In this document: positions 1-6,932 of the stretch, in pieces
How the letters are laid out: every line of letters begins with the position of its first letter
Position numbering within the stretch: the stretch's first letter is position 1
NCBI GenBank assembly: GCA_946223075.1
Contig: CAMILZ010000027.1
Span: 1-25,543, forward strand
Reading direction: 5' to 3'
From: an uncultured Dermabacteraceae bacterium
GTDB lineage: Bacteria; Actinomycetota; Actinomycetes; Actinomycetales; Dermabacteraceae
Length of the DNA: 25,543 bases
The notes under the pieces: generated by a model
What the model saw: only the letters and a program-made list of their open reading frames with translations
What the model was told of the DNA's origin: nothing
Database searches by the model: none
Program-made: the position numbers and the translations under genes

Positions 1-1
1 C

Positions 2-187
2 CGATGCAACCTCGCCAAAGAAGCCCTCACCGTCACCCACACCAACCAAAACCCAACCTCACCCCACAAAGAACTAACAGGAACCGAACCCGAGAAATCA
101 ACAGAGGACACAAGCACGACAACAACCACCTGGACCACCCCAACAGGCCGCACCTACACCAGCACCACACCCCGATACGACACCTAA
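2..187 (+). CDS. 3' end of a DUF222-type HNH endonuclease gene (partial)
   Basis: The reading frame is open from the window edge to a TAA at 185-187 and encodes about 61 residues. It begins RCNLAKEALTVTHT and ends TWTTPTGRTYTSTTPRYDT. A C-N-x-A-K-E stretch followed downstream by W-x-x-P-T-G-x-x-Y-x-S is typical of the end of the HNH nuclease domain in the actinobacterial DUF222/HNH family, often present in many copies per genome. The cysteine would be one of the structural zinc ligands and the W-T-T-P-T-G-R-T-Y segment the usual tail. Only the C-terminus is present, so neither activity nor completeness can be judged. The stretch is unusually rich in ACC/AAC/CAC codons. The assignment rests on remembered family features, not an alignment. 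Confidence 0.6.
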   Translation, partial: RCNLAKEALTVTHTNQNPTSPHKELTGTEPEKSTEDTSTTTTTWTTPTGRTYTSTTPRYDT

Positions 188-501
188 AAACCACGAAAAC
201 AACTGAAAACAAGAAAAGAAAAGAAAGGTGCATTACCTGCAAACGACAGGAAGGAACGGCAGTGATGGTCGCGGGAAAATTTTGGTCGCAGCGGTCGCGG
301 GAAAATACGAGAACGGCGCCGGAGGGGCATGGCGCCACTGATGTATCCACGATGCAATGCCGGTCCCATCGAAGCACCGACCCAAGGCGACACATCGGTC
401 TATTGCAGCACCGGCCTCTCGCGGCGCCAGCCACTTGCAACACGACACCGTTGAACCACAGTCCGCTGCGACGTCCGAGAGCGCGAAGGTCGGATGCCGC
501 T
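188..501. other. Intergenic region, no convincing gene
   Basis: This stretch opens with an A-rich run (about 188-230) just after the HNH stop codon. It then holds a 14-bp direct repeat and GC-rich sequence leading to the promoter of the next gene. Frames open on either strand here are rich in Arg, His, Cys and Trp and have no plausible start context, so I read them as non-coding. Confidence 0.5.
267..306. repeat. Pair of 14-bp direct repeats, GGTCGCGGGAAAAT
   Basis: GGTCGCGGGAAAAT occurs at 267-280 and again, identically, at 293-306, with a 26-bp period. A partial third GGTCGC lies between them at 284-289. A paired site of this period about 200 bp upstream of a gene could be a tandem regulator-binding site, but this is inference only. 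Confidence 0.6.
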
Positions 502-507
502 TAGAAT
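502..507 (+). promoter_or_regulatory. -10 element of a leaderless promoter
   Basis: TAGAAT matches the actinobacterial TANNNT -10 pattern. It ends 6 bases before the ATG at 514, so transcription should start at or next to the A of the start codon. No Shine-Dalgarno sequence precedes that ATG, which supports a leaderless mRNA. Confidence 0.6.
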
Positions 508-513
508 CGCCTT

Positions 514-1338
514 ATGGTCATGCATGAGGTAAAAGTTCTCGTCCCCGAGGATCGTCTCGCCGACTTCTACGCACGTTTTGGCGCGTGGCTCGCCGGCAGC
601 GACGTCGCATTCGCGACCGAGTTCAACAGCAAACGACGCGCGTCGATCCCGGAAAGCCGCAACACAAGCGCGGATACGCATGGCGGCAAGCACGCAGATT
701 CCCGGCGCAACACTCACGCAGATTCACGTCGTGAAAGCCGCGCAGACTCACGGCGCGAACGCGATACCGATTCAGGTATCGGACGCAGCACAGATTTGAG
801 TACCTCGGGCCGCGCTGCGGGGGTCGTGGCAGAGAACGAAGCCGTGCACCCTCGAGGCGCCGTGCACCCTCGAGGCATGAACGAGCGCGCTCCCAAGAAA
901 GCCGCAACGCCTGAGCAAGCACCGCAGGACCGTACCGCAAGGAGCGATGCGGCCCGCCGGCTGGATGAGGCGCAGCAAGCGTCGGACCGAACCGGCTCGC
1001 ACGACGAGGACCTGCTCGACGGCGCCGTCGAGTGGTGGCGATCCCTCAAACGCAACGAGCGAGACATCTTTACCCTCTTCATGGATGCCGCACCAACCAC
1101 GCTCGGCGCAACCGAGATTGTGGGCAGGCTCGGGCTCAAGAGCGAGCGCGTCATCCCAGGGGTTCTCGCGTGGCCGCGCCGCAAAGCAGCCCGCGCAGGT
1201 TTCCCACTTGCGTGGAAATTTGAGCACGACCCCGACGGCAAGGCCCGCTACGGACTTCGCAACATGCCAGAAGTGTCGATGAGTGCGATCGAATATGCGT
1301 CGCTGTTGCGCGAGGCCAAGCAGACTGTCGAAGGCTGA
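514..1338 (+). CDS. DUF6416-like protein with a long low-complexity insert
   Basis: The 274-residue protein has two conserved-looking ends and a disordered middle. Residues 1-30 (HEVKVLVPEDRLADFYARFGAW) and about 170-270 (VEWWRSLKRNERDIFTLF, GVLAWPRRKAA, then a compact C-terminus) resemble the two parts of the actinobacterial DUF6416 family, whose function is unknown. The C-terminal part could be a winged-helix-like fold. Residues 40-165 are Arg/Ser/Asp/Ala-rich: ADSRR recurs about every 9 residues between 61 and 81, and AVHPRG is repeated in tandem at 110-121. Family members I recall are roughly 150 residues, so the middle looks like a repeat-driven insertion. The ATG at 514 is chosen because of the leaderless -10 element; an ATG two codons later is possible. 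The gene appears monocistronic and converges on the exporter gene. Confidence 0.6.
   Translation: MVMHEVKVLVPEDRLADFYARFGAWLAGSDVAFATEFNSKRRASIPESRNTSADTHGGKHADSRRNTHADSRRESRADSRRERDTDSGIGRSTDLSTSGRAAGVVAENEAVHPRGAVHPRGMNERAPKKAATPEQAPQDRTARSDAARRLDEAQQASDRTGSHDEDLLDGAVEWWRSLKRNERDIFTLFMDAAPTTLGATEIVGRLGLKSERVIPGVLAWPRRKAARAGFPLAWKFEHDPDGKARYGLRNMPEVSMSAIEYASLLREAKQTVEG
841..876 (+). repeat. Tandem 18-bp duplication inside the DUF6416-like gene
   Basis: GCCGTGCACCCTCGAGGC occurs twice head to tail (841-858 and 859-876), giving AVHPRG-AVHPRG. The two copies are identical at the nucleotide level, which suggests a recent in-frame slippage duplication in the unstructured part of the protein. Confidence 0.85.
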
Positions 1339-1376
1339 GACCGGGCAGACCGCAGGTAATCGGTCGGGAGCGTGCA

Positions 1377-2612
1377 CTAACGCGCAGCCTCACGCCACCT
1401 TATGATGAAGCCGTGCGACAGGATGAGCCCGAAGGTCATTGCCGCGAGGATGAGCAGGGCCGTGGAAAAGTCTTGCGCGACGCCAACCACGACGACGGTG
1501 GAGGGACGCGTCGTCAGCTGCACCATCCCCGCGACTGCGCGGAATAGATAAATTCCCGGTACGAGCGAAACGATCGCGGCAAATCCAACCCCCGCAAAGG
1601 AGAGGCGCTTGCGGTGCGCGATGGCGCTCAAGACGAGGCCTGCAACGAAGCACGCCGCGAGGTCGGCGTTGATGACATTCACGCCGCACACCACCATCAG
1701 AATCCAGCGTCCCGCGTGGATGAGGCCACCCACAAGAATCGGCCACCCTGCCTGCGTGAGCGGCATCGAGAAATACACGCTGAAAGCCATTGCTGCGAGG
1801 GCCGCCGCGAGCGCGTCAACCCACAGCATGGGGGTACGAGCGCCCGCCGTCACGGGGAGGTCGCTGCCCATCATGAGGAGTCCCACGACGAGACCTCCGC
1901 TGATCGCCGCGAGGATGATCCCGCCGTACACGATGCGGTGCCACCCCACCGTGACGTTCCGCCCGGTGACATCAAGCGCCCCGTTAATGAGGTGTGGACC
2001 TGGCACAAGAATCATGGCGGGGCACACCGCGACCAAACGCGCCGTGGAGGCAATCCCCAGGTGATCGGCCACGCCCCCAAGGAGTCCCGCGAGGATAGCC
2101 GCCGCGAGCGCCTGGCCGGGAACGGCAATGCCGTGGGAGCCCAACCAGCGGCGGAGCACGCCTCCGACGCCTGCCGCGACCGCAATGAGCACATAGGAAA
2201 GGGGGCTCCGTGCGCCGTAAATAAGGGCGAGGCCCCACGCACCGGCAACGCAGGCGAGCACGAAGAGCCATAGCGGCGCGTGCGAGATTTTTGCAGCCTC
2301 ATCGAGACGAGCGTTGAGGCGCGACAGCTCACGATCACCGATGTCACCACCGCTCGGCAGCGAATCGATAGCGCGAAGCGTCGCATTGACGCGCGCCATA
2401 TTGATTGCTTCGGGACGCACGTGCACGGTCGTATGGGCACGACCGTCGAGGTCCACGAGCACCACGCGATTCCATTCCACAAGGCACCTGACCGGCGAAC
2501 CAAGGCGCGCACTGAGCGACTCGACAGCCGAGACCGCTTCCGAGGTGAGGTGCCCGAAACCCACAAGTGTTCCCGCTGTTGTTGCGAGGGCCCGCACTCG
2601 CTCGTCTGGCAT
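1377..2612 (-). CDS. Threonine/serine exporter family protein (ThrE type)
   Basis: This is a 411-residue integral membrane protein. It has an N-terminal soluble part with ThrE features (TLVGFGHLTSEAVSAVESLSARLG, and a V-x-P-E-A-I-N-M motif). About ten hydrophobic segments follow, in two blocks that match the ThrE domain (formerly DUF1212) and the ThrE_2 domain (formerly DUF3815). Proteins of this family export threonine and serine by secondary transport, as shown for corynebacterial ThrE; the substrate here is inferred. The ATG at 2612 is preferred because GAGAGG lies 5 bases upstream; an in-frame GTG at 2642 would add ten residues. It is transcribed divergently from the 2793 operon. Confidence 0.85.
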   Translation of the reverse strand: MPDERVRALATTAGTLVGFGHLTSEAVSAVESLSARLGSPVRCLVEWNRVVLVDLDGRAHTTVHVRPEAINMARVNATLRAIDSLPSGGDIGDRELSRLNARLDEAAKISHAPLWLFVLACVAGAWGLALIYGARSPLSYVLIAVAAGVGGVLRRWLGSHGIAVPGQALAAAILAGLLGGVADHLGIASTARLVAVCPAMILVPGPHLINGALDVTGRNVTVGWHRIVYGGIILAAISGGLVVGLLMMGSDLPVTAGARTPMLWVDALAAALAAMAFSVYFSMPLTQAGWPILVGGLIHAGRWILMVVCGVNVINADLAACFVAGLVLSAIAHRKRLSFAGVGFAAIVSLVPGIYLFRAVAGMVQLTTRPSTVVVVGVAQDFSTALLILAAMTFGLILSHGFIIRWREAAR

Positions 2613-2792
2613 CGGTACCTCTCTCTTCACGGTGTCTCTCACACGGGCGGTGCCTCGATCCGGCGAGAACGGGGTACCCGTTTAACCCTAGCGCTCCACG
2701 TTCATGAAGGTTTCTTCATTTTCATCTCATGGAAGTTTCACGCACCGTCGGCACAGTCATGGGTGACAGCGAAACCGTAAAGGAGATATCCC
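2613..2792. promoter_or_regulatory. Divergent promoter region between the exporter and the 2793 operon
   Basis: This 180-bp region must carry promoters for both directions. It contains a clear Shine-Dalgarno sequence, AAAGGAG, 8-9 bases before the GTG at 2793. An AT-rich part at about 2700-2745 includes short dyads such as GAAGGTTTCTTC. I cannot define -35/-10 boxes with confidence. Confidence 0.4.
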
Positions 2793-3926
2793 GTGACCCT
2801 CACCGCCCACACTCCCCTTCAGATCGTCCCCAAAGCCCTCGCCGCAATCGATCCCGCTTCGGCTCTTGCCCGCGCAAAGTACGCCTACTCCACTCGCTTC
2901 GTTGAGGAAGCGGCCAAAAACGGCGAGTTTGATCTTTCATACGACCTGCTGCAAGCTCCGAAGCCCGGCGACGTCGTTCTCGCACGGGTGGTAGAGATTG
3001 GTCAGCACAAGCGCCTCGAGAGCCCCGTTTCGCGTCGCCAAATGCTGTTCGAGGGCGACGAGATCGTCGTGGCCTACGGCAGCCGCTACGCTGCGGACCA
3101 GTTCCTGAGCCTCATTCCCACCGACCTCGGCCCCTGCCATCTCGCAGCCGCCGGCGGCCTCGCCTCCCGCGTGCTTGATCAACACCACCGGATGGACGAT
3201 GCCACCGTCATCGAACCGATCGGCCTTCTCGTCAATCGCGACGGCGCGCGCGTGAACCTCCGCGACTATGCGCCCCACAGCGTGACGAACAGCAGCGATG
3301 ACCGCACCGCCGCCAATCAACACGGCAACCCGACCGTCATCAGTGTTCTTGGCACGTCGATGAACTCCGGCAAGTCGACGACCCTCGCTTGCCTCGCACA
3401 TGGCCTTGTGAAGGCCGGTCTTCGCGTGCACGTCGGCAAGGCAACCGGCACGGGGGCCGGCAACGACTCTCGCCTTTTCGCCGACGCCGGTGCTCAGCGT
3501 GTTCTCGACTTCACCGACTTCGGCCACGCGACGACCTTCGGCCTTTCGGAGAGCGAGGTCCGCGACATCTTCACCTCGCTCGTCGACGAGCTCTCGCAGG
3601 ATTCGGGCGAGGGTGCACCCGATGTGGTCATCGTGGAGATTGCCGACGGTATCTTCCAGGGAGAGACGCGCGATCTGCTCGCCGATCCCAAGTTCGTGAA
3701 CGCCATCGACTCCCTCGTGTTTTCCGCGGGCGATGCCCTCGGCGCCGTTGGCGGCCTCTCAACCCTCACTGAACTCGGCCACACGCCGATCTTCGTGTCG
3801 GGCGTTCTCACGTCGTCGCCGCTCGCCACGCGCGAAGCGATCACCGCACTCAGCGTTCCCGTCATCTCGACCTTCGATCTTTGCGACGGGGACACCGCCC
3901 TTAGCGCCACGGGACTTCGCAAGTGA
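2793..3926 (+). CDS. P-loop NTPase-like protein, DUF1611/dethiobiotin-synthetase-like
   Basis: The 377-residue soluble protein has an N-terminal region of about 170 residues (VLARVVEIGQHKRLESPVSRR; YGSRYAADQF), likely a small fold that precedes the nucleotide-binding part. A P-loop domain follows. The Walker A motif is GTSMNSGKST at 187-196 (Lys194), then come VHVGKATGTGAGND and a Walker-B-like strand VVIVEIADG at 278-286. This layout resembles MobB/dethiobiotin-synthetase-type P-loop proteins and the C-terminal DUF1611 domain. Some DUF1611 members (DgcN) were reported as N-acyltransferases in D-amino acid catabolism, so a biosynthetic or ligase-like role is possible. The GTG start has a good Shine-Dalgarno sequence, AAGGAG. 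The stop overlaps the next gene's start as GTGA, so translation is probably coupled. Substrate and role are unknown. Confidence 0.65.
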   Translation: MTLTAHTPLQIVPKALAAIDPASALARAKYAYSTRFVEEAAKNGEFDLSYDLLQAPKPGDVVLARVVEIGQHKRLESPVSRRQMLFEGDEIVVAYGSRYAADQFLSLIPTDLGPCHLAAAGGLASRVLDQHHRMDDATVIEPIGLLVNRDGARVNLRDYAPHSVTNSSDDRTAANQHGNPTVISVLGTSMNSGKSTTLACLAHGLVKAGLRVHVGKATGTGAGNDSRLFADAGAQRVLDFTDFGHATTFGLSESEVRDIFTSLVDELSQDSGEGAPDVVIVEIADGIFQGETRDLLADPKFVNAIDSLVFSAGDALGAVGGLSTLTELGHTPIFVSGVLTSSPLATREAITALSVPVISTFDLCDGDTALSATGLRK

Positions 3927-5599
3927 AAAAGACTCACCTTCCTCAATTTTTCGTCGGCGAGCGTCGAGGCCTCCTCGGCATCCTGGTGGGCCTCGGCCTC
4001 GCTCAAGCCGCGCTCGGCATCGCCGTTGCCTGGGCCATGATTTCGCTTCAGGACGCGGCGAAGTCCACGGTTCTCGCGGTCTCGATCGCCACCCTCGCGT
4101 GCGCGACGTTCGCGATCGGTGCGCTGCGCGTTCACGAGCGCGGCGTATCCGAAAAATTGGGGCAGAGTTACGTCAAGGACATCCGTCACGAACTCGTACG
4201 CGCGTCACTCACGCCCGGCGGACGAACCTCGCTTGGTATCACGGTCGCACGAACAACGAATGACCTCACCTCGGTGAAGAACTGGGTGTCCCAGGGAATC
4301 GCCCCACTCGCGGTCACCATCCCGCTCATGATCGGTGTTCTCGCCGGCTTCGCTTTGCTCGATTGGCGTATCGCGTGCGCGGCTCTCATTCCCGTGGTCG
4401 TGCTCGTCATCGGCATTCTCCTGTGGGCCAAGCGCGCCTACACCCAGTCGCGCGCCCTGCGAAAAACGCGAGGTGCCATGGCCTCTCGGATCGCACAAAC
4501 CGTGACGGCAGCCGACTCCATCGTGATGGCGGGCGGCGAGCACCGCGAAATTCGGAACATCGACAAGGTCTCCGAGAAGGTTTCGAGCCGGGCCGTCGAA
4601 CGTGCCGAGACACTCGGTCTCCTACGTTCCTCCGGTGTCGTTGCGGCGAGCCTCATGCCGCTCGTTGTGGCAGTCATGGGCACACTCGTGTCGCTCGACC
4701 CGGCCGTCGTGGTGGCCGCTATGGCGATCGCCGGCATCGCTTCGACGTCGCTGACCGACATGGGACGCATCGTGGAGTTCCGCCAGAGCTACCTCGCAGC
4801 GCTCGCCGTGCTCGATCCCCACCTTGGTGAGGCACGTAAGCGCAGGCAAGCGTCGGACACCGCTTTTGAGCTAACGAAGCGGGAGCATTCCGAGTCGCCC
4901 GCTATCCCGGAAGGCGCGCAGGGAACTGCGATCACGCTTGGCGGCCTCTTGCGCTCAAGCATCGCTATCGAGGACGACGAGATTGTTGCACTTCGTGGGG
5001 AACGCACGATTCTCGAATCTGCACTTGCCCGCATCGGCGGACTGGAGTTCCCTCCGGAGGGGCACACCGACCACATCGTGGTTGGCGAAACTGACCTCGC
5101 CGCACTGCCGGGAAGTGAGCGGCGCGACCACCTCGGGATCGCTAAGCACGACAGTCTCCTTGAGCGCTCGAGCGTGTGGCGCGCCGTGCGCTACCGATAC
5201 CCGAAGGCAGGTAAAGCGGAAACCCGCGACATACTCGAGGCAGTGGGCCTCACAAGCGAGTGCTTCCCCCGCGGATTCGATACCCAAATTCGCGAGGGCG
5301 GCAAGGAGTTCGACGCCGACACGCGAGGAAGGCTCCTTCTGGCGCGGGCAATGCTCGGCGCGCCTGCCCTCCTCATCATCGATGGGCTTGAGCACGGGTG
5401 GGATCCCACCGCTGGTGAATCTTTGAGCGAGGTGCTCGCGCGTTACGAAGGGACCTGCATCCTCCTCAACTGCCCGAATACCGCGCGTGAACTGTACGCA
5501 CGCGAGATCAACGTCCGTCACGTCGATGACCGTAGCGGCCGTACACCGACCGAAGAAATCCCCATTGTCCACGCCCAACGGCAGGAGGCACTCTCATGA
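3923..5599 (+). CDS. ABC-exporter-like protein with a degenerate nucleotide-binding domain
   Basis: The 558-residue protein has the layout of an ABC half-exporter. Six hydrophobic segments (about 17-40, 50-68, 126-147, 150-169, 235-257, 260-280) include an exporter-like loop TNDLTSVKNWVSQGIAPL. A C-terminal domain (about 335-530) is collinear with an ABC ATPase, but its catalytic motifs are gone. The Walker A position reads LRGERTILES with no GKS/T. The Q-loop position has Lys (LGIAKHDS). The LSGGQ position reads KEFDADTRGR. Walker B keeps Asp487 (ALLIIDGLE) but has Gly for the catalytic Glu. The H-loop position is LNCPN. The gene is intact, so loss of ATPase chemistry looks selected rather than decay. 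Start and stop overlap both neighbours (GTGA and ATGA), implying stoichiometric co-expression. It may act with the upstream P-loop protein or as a non-transporting membrane scaffold. Confidence 0.75.
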   Translation: MKKTHLPQFFVGERRGLLGILVGLGLAQAALGIAVAWAMISLQDAAKSTVLAVSIATLACATFAIGALRVHERGVSEKLGQSYVKDIRHELVRASLTPGGRTSLGITVARTTNDLTSVKNWVSQGIAPLAVTIPLMIGVLAGFALLDWRIACAALIPVVVLVIGILLWAKRAYTQSRALRKTRGAMASRIAQTVTAADSIVMAGGEHREIRNIDKVSEKVSSRAVERAETLGLLRSSGVVAASLMPLVVAVMGTLVSLDPAVVVAAMAIAGIASTSLTDMGRIVEFRQSYLAALAVLDPHLGEARKRRQASDTAFELTKREHSESPAIPEGAQGTAITLGGLLRSSIAIEDDEIVALRGERTILESALARIGGLEFPPEGHTDHIVVGETDLAALPGSERRDHLGIAKHDSLLERSSVWRAVRYRYPKAGKAETRDILEAVGLTSECFPRGFDTQIREGGKEFDADTRGRLLLARAMLGAPALLIIDGLEHGWDPTAGESLSEVLARYEGTCILLNCPNTARELYAREINVRHVDDRSGRTPTEEIPIVHAQRQEALS

Positions 5600-6240
5600 A
5601 AAAGTCCGTGACCGCACTTCTCGTCGCCGCGGCGGCGACCCTCAGCATCGTTCTCTTTGGCCTCTCACAAATCGACGCTCCCGAGCCGGAGCGAGAGGGC
5701 ATCGTTGTCGCGCACTCTGACGGCGAGAAGAGAACAACTTCCGACGGAGATTCCGCGCCATCGACCCTCACGTCTCCGGCGAATACCGCGCAGAAACTTG
5801 GAACGGTCGCTGTGGAAAAGGCTCGCACCGCCGAAAAAGCCGCCGCAAGCGCCGCCAAAGCGCAAGCAGCAGAAGCTCGGGAGGCCGCTCACAAGGCCCA
5901 CGGTGAAGGACATGACAAGGCCGAGCGTGCGGCGGCGCCCGCCCCCGAAAAGACTTCCACGAAAGAATCCTCGTCGAAGAAAGAGACCTCGTCGAAGAAG
6001 CAAGCGCCGGCGAAGCCCAAGGCTTCATCGAAGCCAAAGTCGGAGTCGAAGCCGAAGAAAACTTCAAAGTCGAAGCCTAAGGCAACGTCAAAGCCTAAGC
6101 CTGCCTCGAAGCCCAAGCCCGCTCCGCGAGATATCTGCGAGTGGGACGACGGCGAGTGGGAATGCGACGATGACGATGACGACGACGATGACGATGATCG
6201 CGATGATGACGACGACGATGACGATGATGACGACGACTAA
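5596..6240 (+). CDS. Exported Lys/Pro-rich protein with a poly-Asp tail
   Basis: The 214-residue protein has four blocks. Residues 1-25 form a signal peptide or single membrane anchor (MKKSVTALLVAAAATLSIVL) without an obvious cleavage site or lipobox. Residues 65-115 are Ala/Glu/Lys-rich and probably helical. Residues 119-177 are Lys/Ser/Pro repeats of the KPK-x-S type. The C-terminus has CEWDDGEWEC (181-190), two cysteines framing a near-symmetric acidic loop, then eleven Asp, one Arg and twelve Asp to the end. The Asp tract mixes GAC and GAT codons, so it is not a simple DNA repeat and seems held by protein-level selection. A strongly basic block next to a strongly acidic tail suggests wall or polymer attachment with divalent-metal binding, or charge-driven self-association. 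It overlaps the ABC-like gene by ATGA and is the third gene of the operon. I recognise no family. Confidence 0.75.
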   Translation: MKKSVTALLVAAAATLSIVLFGLSQIDAPEPEREGIVVAHSDGEKRTTSDGDSAPSTLTSPANTAQKLGTVAVEKARTAEKAAASAAKAQAAEAREAAHKAHGEGHDKAERAAAPAPEKTSTKESSSKKETSSKKQAPAKPKASSKPKSESKPKKTSKSKPKATSKPKPASKPKPAPRDICEWDDGEWECDDDDDDDDDDDRDDDDDDDDDDDD

Positions 6241-6932
6241 GCGTCGTCTGCCGCCGGATCGACAAGTTTGTAGCCGGCACCGCGCACGGTGACGAATCGT
6301 CGCGCACCCAGCTTCGAGCGGAGCGTGCGAACGTACACGTCGACGATGTTTGAGGAGCCGTCGAAATCGAACCCCCAGACCCGCGAGAGGAGAGTTTCTC
6401 GCGTGAGCACTTGAGCGGGATTCTCGAGGAAGACGTTCACGAGTGCGAATTCTCGGGCCGTGAGTTCCACGGACGGACTTCCCGGCTCGTCAGTGAGCGA
6501 TGCCACCCTCTTCCGTAGGTCAAGGCTCAGGCCGCCATAGCTCACCTCAGATGCGTCGACTCGTCCTCTGTTCCCCGTTTCGGCGATGCGCACCCGGACT
6601 CGTGCGAGAAGTTCCTCAAACCGAAATGGCTTCGCCAGGTAGTCGTTTGCGCCGGCCTCAAGCCCTTGGACGGTGTCCTCAACGGCCGTGCGTGCGGTCA
6701 CCATGATGACGGGGATGTCGGCTCCCATGTCGCGCAGGTTCCGCAAGACCGTGAATCCGTCCATGCGGGGAAGTCCCACGTCGAGGATGAGGAGGTCGAA
6801 GTCCTCGCTCGAGGCGTAGTCGAGGGCTGCGATACCGTCGCTCACCACGGTGCACACGAACCCGTTTGCGGTGAGCCCCTTGTGCATGAAACGGGCAATA
6901 CGCGCTTCGTCTTCGGCGATCAGAATGTTCAA
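6237..6932 (-). CDS. OmpR/PhoB-family response regulator
   Basis: The 231-residue protein has an N-terminal receiver domain with the acidic pair Glu7/Asp8, phospho-acceptor Asp51 (LLILDVGLPRMDG), switch Thr79 and Lys101 (LAKPF). A C-terminal winged-helix DNA-binding domain follows (VELTAREFALVNVFLENP ... RVWGFDFDGSSNIVDVYVRTLRSKLG ... VRGAGYKL). All active-site residues are present. Its start overlaps the end of the kinase gene by 4 bases, so kinase and regulator form one operon. Its stop codon overlaps the stop codon of the poly-Asp protein gene on the other strand, leaving no room for a terminator between them. The convergent layout suggests, but does not prove, that this pair controls the 2793-6240 operon. 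Confidence 0.92.
   Translation of the reverse strand: MNILIAEDEARIARFMHKGLTANGFVCTVVSDGIAALDYASSEDFDLLILDVGLPRMDGFTVLRNLRDMGADIPVIMVTARTAVEDTVQGLEAGANDYLAKPFRFEELLARVRVRIAETGNRGRVDASEVSYGGLSLDLRKRVASLTDEPGSPSVELTAREFALVNVFLENPAQVLTRETLLSRVWGFDFDGSSNIVDVYVRTLRSKLGARRFVTVRGAGYKLVDPAADDA

Noticed and set aside
4..504. 166-residue open frame at the left edge, plus strand
   Set aside because: Its composition is almost only Arg, His, Pro, Thr and Asn. The HNH tail in another frame explains its first part and the rest is intergenic.
1614..2273. 219-residue plus-strand frame inside the exporter gene
   Set aside because: It is antisense to conserved membrane segments of the ThrE-type protein and has no start context.
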